Shown: positions 20,709-33,838, counted from the first letter of the stretch. The stretch: 64,000 bases of DNA from Bifidobacterium canis (GCF_009727065.1 NZ_WNLP01000001.1:496001-560000); one strand, 5' to 3'. Notes: generated from the sequence alone by a model not told the origin. Program-made: numbers and translations.

Positions 20709-20771
20709 CATGTGCGCGTATTTGTTCGCGCACATGCCGCTCCGCTCGATTTGTCGACCAATATATATTGG
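20709..20771. promoter_or_regulatory. Hairpin plus palindrome between ABC-F and glycosylase genes
   Basis: CATGTGCGCG at 20709-20718 pairs with 20727-20736 over an 8-base loop, and CCAATATATATTGG (20758-20771) is a perfect palindrome. Both lie between two minus-strand genes, so the hairpin may end the glycosylase transcript and the palindrome may be an operator or part of the promoter for the ABC-F gene. No assigned regulator. Confidence 0.4.
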
Positions 20772-20841
20772 CCAGTTCGCACTAACTATCAAATATCAAA
20801 CGAATCTGTGCGATGGGGCGGTCATGCTGCTCAATCATAAA

Positions 20842-21510
20842 TCAGTCAGCGGGAAAAACGGCGTCCCTGTAGATGTCGATGAGCTGATCCAGCGTTTTCG
20901 CGGCATAGGCCGGGCTCGTCGACGGCAACGCTGTTTCCGGCACGTTGATGCCGTTCTTAAGCAGGGTCGGCTCGCAGTATTTGTGATACAGCTGGTTCGC
21001 CTTCGCTCCGCACGCATAGATATGGCTGATCTGCGAGTGCGTGATGATAGTCGTCAGATCACTGGGCACGACGTTGCGTATGCTCGCATCGCTCGCGCCA
21101 ACGATGTCGCAGGACTCGATCGTATCCCATAACGCTATATGGTGGCGCAATGCGAACGCGCGACGAGTCTGCGCGGTATTGCCAACCACGTCGTCGGGAT
21201 CGTTCGGGTCGGCGAAGAGAGCCTGCATGATCGGCCAGAACCTGTTGCGCGGATGCATGTAGAAGAAACCGTATTCCCTCGACTTCGGGCTGGCCATCGT
21301 GCCCAGGAACAGTCGTGTGGAGTGTTCGTCAAAACAGGGGCCGAACCCGTGTTCAACATGGGTGAGCTTGCCCTGCACGTCATGGTGTGGGCCGCGAGCG
21401 GCGCGCGGTTTGCCGGTATTGCTTGTGTGAGTCACGGAATATACAACAGCCGCGCATTCGAGATATTTCCCGAGTGCGCGGCCGTTCAGCTGGCATGTCA
21501 GTGTGTTCAA
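20842..21510 (-). CDS. DNA glycosylase of the uracil-DNA glycosylase superfamily (deoxyinosine type)
   Basis: Up to 222 residues; the true start may lie further in, around the segment HVEHGFGPCFDE. LFLGTMASPKSREYGFFYMHPRNRFWP holds the UDG-superfamily motif 1 and the aromatic stacking region found in DNA-deoxyinosine glycosylases. ALPSTSPAYA near the C-terminus is motif 2, with S/P replacing the usual HPS. It would excise deaminated purines or uracil during base-excision repair. It sits head to tail with a membrane-protein gene upstream. Confidence 0.72.
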   Translation of the reverse strand: MNTLTCQLNGRALGKYLECAAVVYSVTHTSNTGKPRAARGPHHDVQGKLTHVEHGFGPCFDEHSTRLFLGTMASPKSREYGFFYMHPRNRFWPIMQALFADPNDPDDVVGNTAQTRRAFALRHHIALWDTIESCDIVGASDASIRNVVPSDLTTIITHSQISHIYACGAKANQLYHKYCEPTLLKNGINVPETALPSTSPAYAAKTLDQLIDIYRDAVFPAD

Positions 21511-21516
21511 GAAAAC

Positions 21517-22454
21517 TCAGTGAGTGCTTTCATCGCCATCGTCTTGATCGGTGTCGTCCGCGGCTGCGTCATCAGTCACCTCGACGGCGTTGCCGGTCTG
21601 AGCCGACACGGTGTCGACCGAGTTCAGTCTGCCGGTGAGTTTGCGCCACGGCAGGTACATCAGCGCGGCAGCCAACGTTTCGAGAACGATTATCAGCACG
21701 GCGGTCACCTTCGATGTGTCCATCAGACGTACGGCGATGCCGAGCAGCGCCCACAACGCCGACAATCCGAACACCCAGTCGTGGAAGTGCCAGCGTGCAA
21801 AGCATGCGAGCGCCAGCAACAGCACGGCGAGAATGATCGTCGATGCCATTTGCGCGAGCGAAGACAGGTCACCGTCTTTCGACAGGTAATAGCTGACCGC
21901 GCGGGCGATGTCGGTGATGGTCTCGATGCCCATCCACGAGCCCCACAGCGAGAACGGAGCCCAACCCCAGATTGTCTGGTCATGCTTGCGTGAGAAGAAC
22001 CACAGCACCCACAGCACGATCGTGGCGGCGAGACCAAGTGTGATCGTGGCCGGATAGTTCACTGCATGGAAGCAGAACAGCCATGCGATCTGCAGCAGGC
22101 AGGTGAGCGTGAACAGAATGCCCAGAATGCTCGGGGGAATTCTGCCCAACCCTTTTCACGATGTTTGTCGTTGCGCAGACGCACCAACCACACCGCCACG
22201 AACGCATACACGACCACCCAGATCAGGTCGACGTACCTGGCGGGCACGAACCATGTGAACGCCTCCGCATGCGTCGGGTGCACCATCTTGCGCAATATGC
22301 CGGCCTGTGCGAGTGCGTTGAACACGATCAGCGCGGCGAACGACACCCACGCGCAGATCATCTCAATATCACGCTGCACATGCGCGCGCGACTTCTCGTT
22401 GACAGACACGGCCGACGTGGAAGTGGTCTGCCGCTCCGAACTCTTCTTGTTCAT
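21517..22454 (-). pseudogene. Polytopic membrane protein (TspO-like tryptophan-rich), frameshifted
   Basis: The start is taken at ATG 22454 (GGAGAAGG before it). The first frame has a cytoplasmic head (MNKKSSERQTTSTSAV) and two membrane helices (ICAWVSFAALIVFNALAQAG, VDLIWVVVYAFVAVWLV), then shifts. The second frame continues GRIPPSILGILFTLTCLLQI with about five more helices and an acidic tail rich in Asp ending DGDESTH. One base missing at the T4 run 22153-22156 explains it (EKGLGRIPPS restored). Layout and Trp content (HAVNYPATITLGL, WVLWFFSRKH, WGWAPFSLWGSWMGIE) suggest a TspO/MBR-related protein. Function unknown. Confidence 0.7.
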
Positions 22455-22618
22455 ACCTTCTCCAAACTGTTCGATACCTCTTCCACGATAAACCGTCGGC
22501 GCGGACGCCGCCCGCGTAAACACCTCGATTACGTTCATTGGAAAACTCACTGGAAACGTCTTATGAACACCACGTATCTTTGCAGTAGCACGAACGTTAT
22601 GAAGCAGGCGCACCCAAG

Positions 22619-22634
22619 TCGAACAATTGTTCGA
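22619..22634. promoter_or_regulatory. LexA (SOS) box before uvrA
   Basis: TCGAACAATTGTTCGA is a perfect palindrome matching the actinobacterial SOS box TCGAAC-N4-GTTCGA. It lies 73 bases upstream of the uvrA start, so LexA repression of uvrA with induction on DNA damage is likely. TACGAT just downstream could be the -10. Confidence 0.85.
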
Positions 22635-22706
22635 CTTTTGTGAATGAATGGGGTACGATACTGCACATAAAGCACACACGGCTTTATTCCAACAGGAGGA
22701 GCAGCA

Positions 22707-25700
<2,994 letters not shown>

Positions 25701-25763
25701 TGCCGGCTGGAAATAGAAACCGCTTATAGCTATACGACGCATTGCGTATGGAAAGGATTCGCT

Positions 25764-28229
25764 ATGCCGATGTTCGAGCGTCACGCGCCCGGCACATGGA
25801 AGCAGATGGCTTCACGGCTTGCGGAGCCGGCCGCTTCGACGACCGGTTCCGCAACAGGCGGCAGCGGCGTCAACAAGAACGGCGCCCCGCTGCTGGGTGA
25901 TTCACGCGACCTCTTCCGCCCGAAAACCAGCGACATTCCCGCCCAGCCCGGAGTCTACAAGTGGCGTGACGGCGACGGTCAGGTCATCTATGTCGGCAAG
26001 GCGAAGAACCTGCGCAACAGGCTCACGAACTATTTCCAACCGCTCCACCAGTTGCACCCGCGCACGCAGACGATGGTGCTCACGGCCAGATCGTTGGAAT
26101 GGACCGTCGTAGGCACCGAGTTGGAGGCGCTGACCCTCGAATACACGTGGATCAAGGAGTTCGACCCACGGTTCAACGTGGTGTTCCGCGACGATAAAAC
26201 CTACCCGTATCTTGCGGTATCGGTGGGGGAGGAATACCCCCGGGTGTGGATCACGCGCAGCCGTAAACGCCGCGACACCCGCTATTTCGGCCCCTATGCG
26301 AAAGTGTGGGATCTCAAGAAGAGTCTCGACGGCCTGTTGCGCGCATTCCCGGTGCGCACCTGCACGCCGTCGAACTTCCGCAAGGCGCAGGTCACGAACC
26401 GTCCATGCCTGCTCGCATCGATCGGCAAATGCTCGGCTCCCTGCGTTGGCCGCATCTCCCCGAAGGATCACCGACTGCTGTGCGAACGGATTGTCGGCGT
26501 GCTCACCGGAAGTCTCGGCAAATCGTATGTCGCCTCGCTCACCGCGCAGATGAAGGAGGCGAGTGCCGACCTTGATTTCGAGAAGGCCGCGCGTCTGCGT
26601 GATGAGATCCAGATGCTCGGCACGGTTGTCGAACAGAATTCGGTGGTGCTCGATCAGGATGTTGATGCCGATGTGTTCGGCATCGCCTCCGATGAGCTGG
26701 AAGCCTCGGTGCATGCGTTCTTTGTGCGTTCCGGTTCCATTCGAGGTGAACGCAATTGGAGCATCGAACGCGTCGAGGATGTCGACGATGCCGAGTTGAT
26801 CAGCGATCTGATCATGCAGGTGTATTCCGACTTGGCCGGTGAACGTGAGGGCGAATTCCGAAAAACATCTCACATGCCTTCTGACGTGCCGACGATTGAT
26901 CCGCCTGTCGCCAAGACGGATGGCGCTACTGGCACCGGCTCGGCTGAACCGGCGCCGATCACCATGCGCAGTTCGCAGATCAAGGTGTCGGAGAAGCGCA
27001 CTGCGATCGGCTCGACGCAACGCATGTCGGCAGGGGATGCACTGACTCGAGCGCAATCCACAAAGGCCCGCAACCAGCGCCAGGAGCAGACGGGCAGGGC
27101 TGACCTGTTGGAGCCGATCGCTCCGGTTCCCCGTCAGGTGTTGGTGTCTGTCATGCCATCTCGTGCCGATGATCTGGAGAGCTATCTTCGTGGGCTGCGC
27201 GGCGGCGCGGTGTCGATCAGCGTGCCGGCGCGCGGCAATAAGAAACAGTTGTTGGAGCGTGCTGAGCAGAATGCGCAGCAGGCGTTGCAACGTTCGAAGA
27301 TGAGCCGCATATCCGACATCGGTGCTCGTACCGCCGCCATGAACGATGTCGCCGATGCGCTGGGATTGGCGCAAGCTCCGCTGCGCATCGAATGCTACGA
27401 CATTTCGAACACCGTCGGCGGTGCCTTCCAGGTGGCGTCGATGGTGGTGTTTGAAGATGGCATGGCCAAGAAGTCGGAGTACCGTCGTTTCGCCATCCGC
27501 GGTGAAGACGGCAAGGGTGCTCTCGATGATTTGAGCGCATTGTATGAGACGCTGACACGTCGCTTCCGCCATGGCAATATTGCCGGAGACAGCGGTGAGA
27601 GCATGGACAACGAGAAGCGTCTCGAGCAGGCCATGAATCAGTCGCCGGATTCGAACGGCTCGGGTTCCGATCAGCTTGACTCCGCGGAGGATGTCGCTGA
27701 AGAGATGGTGCAGCAGAACACTGATCGCCGTCATTTCGCCTATAAACCGAATCTCGTGGTCGTCGACGGCGGCAAGCCGCAGGTGATGGCCGCCGCACGC
27801 GCATTGCATGATTGCGGTGTCACCGATGTGGCCGTCTGTGGATTGGCGAAACGCATGGAAGAGGTGTGGGTGCCTGATGACGATTACCCGATCATTTTGA
27901 AAAGATCGTCGGAGGGCATGTATCTGCTTCAGCGCGTGCGCGACGAATCGCATCGTTTCGCCATCACCTATCACCGGCAAACGCGTCGTAAGGGCGCATT
28001 GCGTTCGGCTTTGGACGAGATTCCGGGCATCGGGCCGACCTTCCAGAAGCGATTGCTCAACCATTTCGGTTCCGTACGCAACATGCGCGCAGCCAGCGTG
28101 GAGGAGCTGGAAGCGGTCAAAGGAGTCGGGCATGCCAAGGCCGAAGCCATTTATGCCGCCTTGCACAACACCGCTGAGAAGAACGATTCCAAAGTCTCTG
28201 ACGGCAATGCGGGCAGCGTTGATTCGTGA
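25764..28229 (+). CDS. uvrC: Excinuclease ABC subunit C
   Basis: 821 residues, longer than the usual 600-700. The GIY-YIG nuclease domain is at the N-terminus (PGVYKWRDGDGQVIYVGKAK), a UVR motif at about 255-285 (KEASADLDFEKAARLRDEIQ), the RNase H-like C-terminal nuclease with IECYDISNTVGG and VVDGGKPQV, and a helix-hairpin-helix end (IPGIGPTFQKRLLNHFGS, VKGVGHAKAEAIY). A low-complexity insert rich in Thr, Ser and Ala at about 370-450 accounts for the extra length, as does one at about 615-650. UvrC makes both incisions around the lesion. It begins 63 bases after uvrA, likely the same operon. Confidence 0.95.
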   Translation: MPMFERHAPGTWKQMASRLAEPAASTTGSATGGSGVNKNGAPLLGDSRDLFRPKTSDIPAQPGVYKWRDGDGQVIYVGKAKNLRNRLTNYFQPLHQLHPRTQTMVLTARSLEWTVVGTELEALTLEYTWIKEFDPRFNVVFRDDKTYPYLAVSVGEEYPRVWITRSRKRRDTRYFGPYAKVWDLKKSLDGLLRAFPVRTCTPSNFRKAQVTNRPCLLASIGKCSAPCVGRISPKDHRLLCERIVGVLTGSLGKSYVASLTAQMKEASADLDFEKAARLRDEIQMLGTVVEQNSVVLDQDVDADVFGIASDELEASVHAFFVRSGSIRGERNWSIERVEDVDDAELISDLIMQVYSDLAGEREGEFRKTSHMPSDVPTIDPPVAKTDGATGTGSAEPAPITMRSSQIKVSEKRTAIGSTQRMSAGDALTRAQSTKARNQRQEQTGRADLLEPIAPVPRQVLVSVMPSRADDLESYLRGLRGGAVSISVPARGNKKQLLERAEQNAQQALQRSKMSRISDIGARTAAMNDVADALGLAQAPLRIECYDISNTVGGAFQVASMVVFEDGMAKKSEYRRFAIRGEDGKGALDDLSALYETLTRRFRHGNIAGDSGESMDNEKRLEQAMNQSPDSNGSGSDQLDSAEDVAEEMVQQNTDRRHFAYKPNLVVVDGGKPQVMAAARALHDCGVTDVAVCGLAKRMEEVWVPDDDYPIILKRSSEGMYLLQRVRDESHRFAITYHRQTRRKGALRSALDEIPGIGPTFQKRLLNHFGSVRNMRAASVEELEAVKGVGHAKAEAIYAALHNTAEKNDSKVSDGNAGSVDS

Positions 28230-28285
28230 TGATCGACCGGTGGCGAATATACTGAGGAACAGAGAGAAACCGACAGAGGGAAGTT

Positions 28286-29191
28286 ATGAGTACTATTCAG
28301 CGTGCGGCTGTGTTGGGCAAACCCATCGCGCACTCCCTTTCCCCGGTCTTGCATGAAGCGGCATATCAGTCGCTCGGACTGCATGATTGGGCATACGGCA
28401 AGATCGAAGTGGGTGAAGACGATCTGCCGGCATTTGTGAACGACTTGGATGATTCTTGGCGCGGGCTGAGCCTGACCATGCCGCTCAAGCGCACAATCCA
28501 ACCGTTCGGCACGCCATCGAACCAATGGGCGAGGGAACTGGCCGTGGCCAACACCGTTGTGTTTGATTGGTCTGGCCGGCAACCTCGACTGGCGCTCTAC
28601 AACACCGACGTCTATGGCATCGCACGCGCATTCCATGATGCGTTCGGCACCGTATCGCGCGCATTCCCAGAGCATGCGACGGCTGTGATCCTCGGCAACG
28701 GCAATACCGCAGTATCGGCCATGGCGGCATGCATCATGCTTGGCGTGACAACGGTGACGGTGGCCGCACGCCACCCGGATCGCAATCCGCAGTTCGCGCA
28801 ATTGGCGGCAGCACACGGGCTTACCGTTTCGGTCATTCCATTGGAACAGGCCATTGAACCGTTGGAACACTGCGATATAGCGATCAGCACGATCCCCGGC
28901 AGGGGAGCCGACCCGATCGCCCAGCAACTCAGTGCAACGACTACACCGTTGCGTGGGGTGTTGCTCGACGTCGTGTATGATCCCCGTCCATCGCTGCTGA
29001 TGCAGGTATGGAGGGCTCATGGGGGACTGGCGATCGGCGGTGAACGGATGCTGCTTCATCAGGCCGTCGCGCAGGTTCTTCTGATGATGGGTTCGGCTGT
29101 CGGAACTGATTTCGATACGCTGACGAATAATCTGCCCCAAACGGCTACACTGGAACAGGCGATGTGGGAAGCATTGGAAAAGGAGCTGTGA
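28286..29191 (+). CDS. aroE: Shikimate 5-dehydrogenase
   Basis: 301 residues from ATG 28286 (AGGGAAG upstream). The N-terminal GKPIAHSLSPVLHEAAYQ is the shikimate-binding region with the SLSP motif; LTMPLKRTI holds the catalytic Lys; GNGNTAVSAMA is the NADP-binding loop; and the C-terminal GGERMLLHQAVAQ is typical. It reduces 3-dehydroshikimate to shikimate in aromatic amino acid synthesis. Its TGA overlaps the rapZ ATG by one base, so translation is coupled. Confidence 0.92.
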   Translation: MSTIQRAAVLGKPIAHSLSPVLHEAAYQSLGLHDWAYGKIEVGEDDLPAFVNDLDDSWRGLSLTMPLKRTIQPFGTPSNQWARELAVANTVVFDWSGRQPRLALYNTDVYGIARAFHDAFGTVSRAFPEHATAVILGNGNTAVSAMAACIMLGVTTVTVAARHPDRNPQFAQLAAAHGLTVSVIPLEQAIEPLEHCDIAISTIPGRGADPIAQQLSATTTPLRGVLLDVVYDPRPSLLMQVWRAHGGLAIGGERMLLHQAVAQVLLMMGSAVGTDFDTLTNNLPQTATLEQAMWEALEKEL

Positions 29192-30126
29192 TGCAAGCTG
29201 AACAAGATACGCAGAACAAAGGCGAGTCAGCGGATCACGCACACGCCTCCTCTCCAGCCGAAGGCTTCGAGGTTCTGCTGATCACCGGCATGAGTGGCGC
29301 CGGTCGCTCCCATGCGGCCCACAGCATTGAAGACATGGGTTGGTATGTGGTAGACAACATGCCGCCGAAACTGCTCGAACCATTGGTCGATATGATGACG
29401 GCATCGAAATCCGGCGTGCATAAGCTCGCCGCCGTGATCGACGTGCGTTCACGCGACTACTTCATGGACTTGAGCGCAGTGCTGTCTCATTTGGATGATT
29501 TGGGCTTGAAAACGAGGATCCTGTTCCTCGACGCCGACGACGACGTGCTCGTCAAACGATTCGAATCGGTTCGCCGCCCGCACCCGTTGCAGGCCGGCAA
29601 TCGTCTGATCGACGGCATTCACGAGGAACGCAAGCTCTTGGAGAATCTGGAAGAGCGAGCCGACATCGTCATCAACACGTCGAAGCTGAGCATTCACCAG
29701 TTGTCGACGAAACTGTATGACGCATTGATGGGTACCGGCCCTACCACGGTGTCGGTGCACATCTTCAGTTTCGGATTCAAATACGGCATCCCGATCGACG
29801 CCGATTTCGTCGCCGACGTGCGCTTCCTGCCGAACCCATACTGGGTGCCGGAACTGCGTGAACTCAACGGGCATGATGCGCCGGTGAGCGAATATGTGCG
29901 GTCGAACGACAAGGCCACGAAGTTCCTCGACGCATATGAGAAGGCGATCGAAATCGCCATACAAGGCTATGCGCAGGAAGACAAGCATTTCGTGACGATA
30001 GCGATCGGTTGCACCGGCGGTCAGCACCGATCCGTCGCAATGAGCGAGGCCTTGGCTTCGCGATTGCGCTCCCACGGTTTGACCGTGACGGTCTCCGCAC
30101 GTGAGCTTGACCGTAATTCCCAATGA
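29191..30126 (+). CDS. rapZ: RapZ/YvcJ-family nucleotide-binding protein
   Basis: 311 residues from ATG 29191 (AGGAG five bases upstream). The P-loop is GMSGAGRS, with Arg in place of Lys as is usual in actinobacterial members. EDMGWYVVDNMPPKLLEPL, RFESVRRPHPL and the C-terminal TIAIGCTGGQHRSVA are family signatures. In E. coli RapZ controls glmZ small RNA and amino-sugar synthesis; in Gram-positive bacteria the role is less clear. Its linkage to whiA is conserved in Gram-positive bacteria; the yvcK-like gene often found between them is absent here. Confidence 0.92.
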   Translation: MQAEQDTQNKGESADHAHASSPAEGFEVLLITGMSGAGRSHAAHSIEDMGWYVVDNMPPKLLEPLVDMMTASKSGVHKLAAVIDVRSRDYFMDLSAVLSHLDDLGLKTRILFLDADDDVLVKRFESVRRPHPLQAGNRLIDGIHEERKLLENLEERADIVINTSKLSIHQLSTKLYDALMGTGPTTVSVHIFSFGFKYGIPIDADFVADVRFLPNPYWVPELRELNGHDAPVSEYVRSNDKATKFLDAYEKAIEIAIQGYAQEDKHFVTIAIGCTGGQHRSVAMSEALASRLRSHGLTVTVSARELDRNSQ

Positions 30127-30275
30127 TTGCAACGGATTCTCGCATGCTGGAACACTAGCTTGCCTGCGAGGAAAAATACGCGTGGTTGTCCAAGACTTTC
30201 GGTATCACAGAACAGCGGAAGTCAATGCGACACGCCGAACAGTTGATAGACAACAACTACATACAGGAGGATCTT

Positions 30276-31244
30276 TTGGCGCTTCTCGATGAGGTCAAAA
30301 GCGAGCTGTCGAATATCGATGGGGGAACACCGGCGGTACAGAAGGCGCAGGTGACGTCGATGCTGTATTTCGGACGAGGCTTCCGCAGGGTGCAACGCGA
30401 GTCGTCGACGCAGATCATTGTTCAGCCACAGTTCGACTCCATGGAGGCCGCCCACTGGCTTCAGGAAACGATTGAAAGCCTCTTCAAGATTCCTGCGGCA
30501 TTGAAGTCCGTCGACGTGAAGACACCTCACGGTTCGTTGCGCCGCTACGCCGTCGATGTCGGCCCTCGTGCCGGATTCGCCTTGGCTGTGCGCACGGGCA
30601 TGATCGACCCGCGACTCAACCGCATCGTCAAAGGACTTCCTTCCGAGCTTTCCAACGGCAACATCGCGCAGATCAAAGGCGTGTGGCGTGGCGCGTTCAT
30701 GTCTTCCGGCACGCTTTCCGACCCCGACAAGCCAAGCGCTTTGGAGATCATCTGCCCGAACGACGAGACCGCCGATTCGCTGATCGCGATGGGGCAGCGC
30801 CTCGGCATTCGCGCGTCAAAGCACACGGTGCGCAGCTCGGTGCGCATTCACCTTTCCAACCCCGATGCCATCGAGCGTCTGCTCACGATGATGGGTGCGG
30901 GGAGCACGGTTCGTGATTGGACCGGCAAGCGTCCGGATCCCGAAACGCATCATCGTGCGAATCGTCTGGCCAATTTCGATGACGCGAATATGCGCCGTAG
31001 CGCGAAGGCGGCCGCGGAAGCGGTTGTGAAGGTGCAGCACGCCTTCGATGTGCTTGGGGATGATATTCCGCAGAATCTGCGTGCTGCAGGCCAGCTGCGC
31101 ATCGATCATCCAGACTTCTCGTTGGAGGAGCTTGGTCGTGCCGCACGCCCGCAGATCAGCAAGGACGCGGTTGCCGGCCGTATTCGTCGTTTGCTGCAAA
31201 GGGCGGAAAAAGTCGAGCAGGAGAACATGGCGAATAAGAGCTGA
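30276..31244 (+). CDS. whiA: WhiA, DNA-binding sporulation/cell-division regulator
   Basis: 322 residues from TTG 30276, chosen because AGGAGG (30265-30270) lies five bases before it and ALLDEVKSELSNI is the family N-terminus. A degenerate LAGLIDADG-like N-terminal domain is followed by a C-terminal helix-turn-helix (QLRIDHPDFSLEELGRAARP, then SKDAVAGRIRRLL). WhiA is required for sporulation septation in Streptomyces; in non-sporulating actinobacteria and firmicutes it is linked to cell division and chromosome segregation. Downstream of rapZ, with 149 bases between. Confidence 0.95.
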   Translation: MALLDEVKSELSNIDGGTPAVQKAQVTSMLYFGRGFRRVQRESSTQIIVQPQFDSMEAAHWLQETIESLFKIPAALKSVDVKTPHGSLRRYAVDVGPRAGFALAVRTGMIDPRLNRIVKGLPSELSNGNIAQIKGVWRGAFMSSGTLSDPDKPSALEIICPNDETADSLIAMGQRLGIRASKHTVRSSVRIHLSNPDAIERLLTMMGAGSTVRDWTGKRPDPETHHRANRLANFDDANMRRSAKAAAEAVVKVQHAFDVLGDDIPQNLRAAGQLRIDHPDFSLEELGRAARPQISKDAVAGRIRRLLQRAEKVEQENMANKS

Positions 31245-31374
31245 TAAGCTTGAAAGCGGATTGTTTGGCATGATCGCTGATGCCTGGCATCGGCAATGCC
31301 GTGCAATGGTTTTGGCGCTAAGATGTGCTGCGGCCGTCGGTCGCTTGGCATCTTGCGGTTAGAAAGGAAAACGA

Positions 31375-32580
31375 ATGAAGACACTCAAGGATCTTGGAGA
31401 TCTGAAGGGCAAGCGCGTTCTGGTTCGCGCTGATTTCAATGTTCCGCTCGATGGAACCACCATCACCGATGATGGCCGTATCAAGGCTGCCCTGCCTACC
31501 ATCGAAGCCCTGCGCAAGGATGGCGCGAAGGTCATTCTGATGGCTCACTTGGGCCGTCCGAAGGGCAAGGTCGTTCCTGAGCTGTCGTTGGCTCCGGTCG
31601 CCGCACGCCTGAGCGAACTGCTCGGCTGCCCGGTTGTGCTCGCTTCCGACACCTATGGTGAGGATGCGCAGGCGAAGGTCGCCGCTATGAACGACGGTGA
31701 CGTGGTGCTGCTTGAGAACGTGCGCTTCAACCCTGAGGAGACCAGCAAGGATGAGGCCGAGCGTGCCGCCTATGCGAAGAAGCTCGCTGCTCTCGGCGAC
31801 GTGTTCGTTTCCGATGGCTTCGGCGTGGTTCACCGTGCACAGGGCTCCGACTACGACGCGGCCGCCGATCTTCCTGCGGCCGCCGGCCTGCTCGTTGAGA
31901 AGGAAGTCAAGGCGCTGTCGAAGGCCACGAACAATCCGGAGCGTCCATTCACCGTGGTGCTCGGCGGCTCGAAGGTTTCCGACAAGCTCGGTGTGATCGA
32001 GAACCTGCTCGACAAGGCCGATCGTCTCGTGATCGGCGGCGGCATGGTCTTCACCTTCCTCAAGGCCAAGGGCTACGAGGTCGGTACTTCGCTGCTCGAG
32101 GAAGACATGCTCGATCAGGTCAAGGGCTACATCGAAACCGCTGAGAAGAACGGCGTCGAACTGGTTCTGCCTGTCGACATCGTGGTGAACAAGGGCTTCC
32201 CGGCTGGCGACACCCCGGTTGATCCGAAGGTCGTTCCAGCTGATCAGATTCCTTCCGACATGATGGGTCTCGACATCGGCCCTGAGTCCCAGAAGCTCTT
32301 CCACGACAAGATCGTCGACTCCAAGACGGTTGTGTGGAATGGCCCGATGGGCGTGTTCGAGGTTCCGCAGTTCGCAGCCGGCACGCGTGCCGTCGCTCAG
32401 GCACTCGTCGATGCGACTGCAAAGGGTGCGTTCACCATCGTCGGCGGCGGCGACTCCGCGGCTGCGGTGCGTCTGCTCGGCTTCCCCGAAGATGGCTTCT
32501 CGCACATCTCGACCGGTGGCGGCGCCTCCCTCGAATTCCTCGAAGGCAAGGAACTCCCTGGCCTGAAGGTTCTCGAGTAA
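31375..32580 (+). CDS. pgk: Phosphoglycerate kinase
   Basis: 401 residues from ATG 31375 (GAAAGGAAA before it). [12 protein letters not shown] is the substrate-binding PGK signature; [21 protein letters not shown] and the nucleotide-binding GGGDSAAAV and [13 protein letters not shown] follow in order. It transfers phosphate from 1,3-bisphosphoglycerate to ADP. Codon use is strongly host-like (mostly CTG/CTC for Leu and CGC/CGT for Arg), as expected for a highly expressed gene. Followed by a hairpin and tpiA. Confidence 0.98.
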   Translation: MKTLKDLGDLKGKRVLVRADFNVPLDGTTITDDGRIKAALPTIEALRKDGAKVILMAHLGRPKGKVVPELSLAPVAARLSELLGCPVVLASDTYGEDAQAKVAAMNDGDVVLLENVRFNPEETSKDEAERAAYAKKLAALGDVFVSDGFGVVHRAQGSDYDAAADLPAAAGLLVEKEVKALSKATNNPERPFTVVLGGSKVSDKLGVIENLLDKADRLVIGGGMVFTFLKAKGYEVGTSLLEEDMLDQVKGYIETAEKNGVELVLPVDIVVNKGFPAGDTPVDPKVVPADQIPSDMMGLDIGPESQKLFHDKIVDSKTVVWNGPMGVFEVPQFAAGTRAVAQALVDATAKGAFTIVGGGDSAAAVRLLGFPEDGFSHISTGGGASLEFLEGKELPGLKVLE

Positions 32581-32595
32581 TAACCCGTATATAGC

Positions 32596-32641
32596 AAACG
32601 CGATGTGAGACGTTCGTGCTTGAGCGTCTCACATCGCGTTT
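32596..32641 (+). terminator. Hairpin between pgk and tpiA
   Basis: 17-bp perfect arms (AAACGCGATGTGAGACG and its complement) with a 12-base loop directly after the pgk stop. It ends in TTTATG, so there is no long T-run; it may end part of the transcript or protect its 3' end while letting tpiA be transcribed. Confidence 0.7.
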
Positions 32642-32666
32642 ATGCAACCTCACGCAAAAGAGAAAC

Positions 32667-33449
32667 ATGGCTACAGCAATACGAATGCCAATGGTCGCCG
32701 GCAATTGGAAGATGAACTTCGACCACCTCGAAGCCACGGCTTTTGTTCGCGAGTTTTCCCGCAATCTCAAGAAAAGCCACTTCGATTTCAACCAGTGCGA
32801 GGTGGTGCTGTTCCCGTCGTTCACCTCGATCCGTAGCGTGCAGGTCATCGTCGAATCCGAACGGCTCAAGATCAAGTATGGAGCGCAAGCCGTTTCGGTG
32901 ACATCGCAGGGTGCGTTCACCGGCGACGTGTCGGCCGACATGATCGCGCGCCTAGGTTGCAGTTACGTCATCGTCGGTCACTCCGAACGCCGTAAATACC
33001 ATCCGGAAGACGATGCGAACATCGTCGACCAGGTGCGTGCTGTGATGGCCGCCGGCATGCAGCCGATTCTATGCGTGGGCGAGAGTCTTGAGGAAAGGCG
33101 CAAGGGCATCGAACTGGAATTCGCCGTCGGTCAGGTGCATGATGTGACGCGAGATCTCTCCGACGAAGAGGCCGCGAAACTCATCATCGCCTACGAGCCG
33201 GTGTGGGCCATCGGCACGGGTATGGTCGCCACTCCGCAAACCGCGCAGGATGCGGCGCACGCGTTCCGTGAAGATCTTGCGAACACGTTCGATGACCATG
33301 TTGCGAACACGGTGCGCGTTCTCTACGGCGGATCCGTGTCGTCAAAGAACTGCGTCGAACTCATTGAAGAGCCGGACGTCGACGGTTTTCTCATAGGCGG
33401 CGCCGCGCTCGACGTCGATGAGCTCACGTCGATCTGCAGAAAACAATAG
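32667..33449 (+). CDS. tpiA: Triosephosphate isomerase
   Basis: 260 residues from ATG 32667 (MATAIRMPMVAG). Catalytic residues are in place: Lys in GNWKMN, His in IVGHSERR, and Glu in AYEPVWAIGTG. RVLYGGSVSSKN and FLIGGAALD form the C-terminal phosphate-binding loops. It interconverts dihydroxyacetone phosphate and glyceraldehyde 3-phosphate. It lies between pgk and secG, a common actinobacterial arrangement. Confidence 0.98.
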   Translation: MATAIRMPMVAGNWKMNFDHLEATAFVREFSRNLKKSHFDFNQCEVVLFPSFTSIRSVQVIVESERLKIKYGAQAVSVTSQGAFTGDVSADMIARLGCSYVIVGHSERRKYHPEDDANIVDQVRAVMAAGMQPILCVGESLEERRKGIELEFAVGQVHDVTRDLSDEEAAKLIIAYEPVWAIGTGMVATPQTAQDAAHAFREDLANTFDDHVANTVRVLYGGSVSSKNCVELIEEPDVDGFLIGGAALDVDELTSICRKQ

Positions 33450-33565
33450 CGACGACTTCGCACTGACGTTTCCGTGAAGATTGTTGGGTTGGCCGTGTTC
33501 AGTAATCGTATTGTTCCGGGCAATGAGGTACTATGGTCACCGTTAAGAAATTTTTGGAGGTACTT

Positions 33566-33823
33566 GTGTCTGCTCTTGCCATTGTCAAGCTGATCTTGCA
33601 GATTGTGCTCGTTATTCTCAGTCTGTTGCTCACCCTGCTGATTCTTATGCATAAGGGCAAGGGCGGCGGTCTTTCCGACATGTTCGGTGGCGGTCTCACG
33701 CAGAACGCCGGCTCGTCTGGTGTGGCAGAGAAGAACCTGAACCGTTGGACGGTGATCATCGCCCTGATCTGGGTTGCGATCATCATCACCCTCGGGCTGT
33801 TCACCAAGTTCGGCATCGCCTGA
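33566..33823 (+). CDS. secG: Preprotein translocase subunit SecG
   Basis: 85 residues from GTG 33566, chosen for GGAGG at 33556-33560 five bases upstream and for giving SALAIVKLILQI at the N-terminus. Two membrane helices (about residues 3-25 and 58-80) flank the conserved HKGKGGGLSDMFGGG segment. SecG is the third subunit of the SecYEG protein-export channel. Followed by a rho-independent terminator. Confidence 0.95.
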   Translation: MSALAIVKLILQIVLVILSLLLTLLILMHKGKGGGLSDMFGGGLTQNAGSSGVAEKNLNRWTVIIALIWVAIIITLGLFTKFGIA

Positions 33824-33838
33824 TTCATCGTTGCGAAG

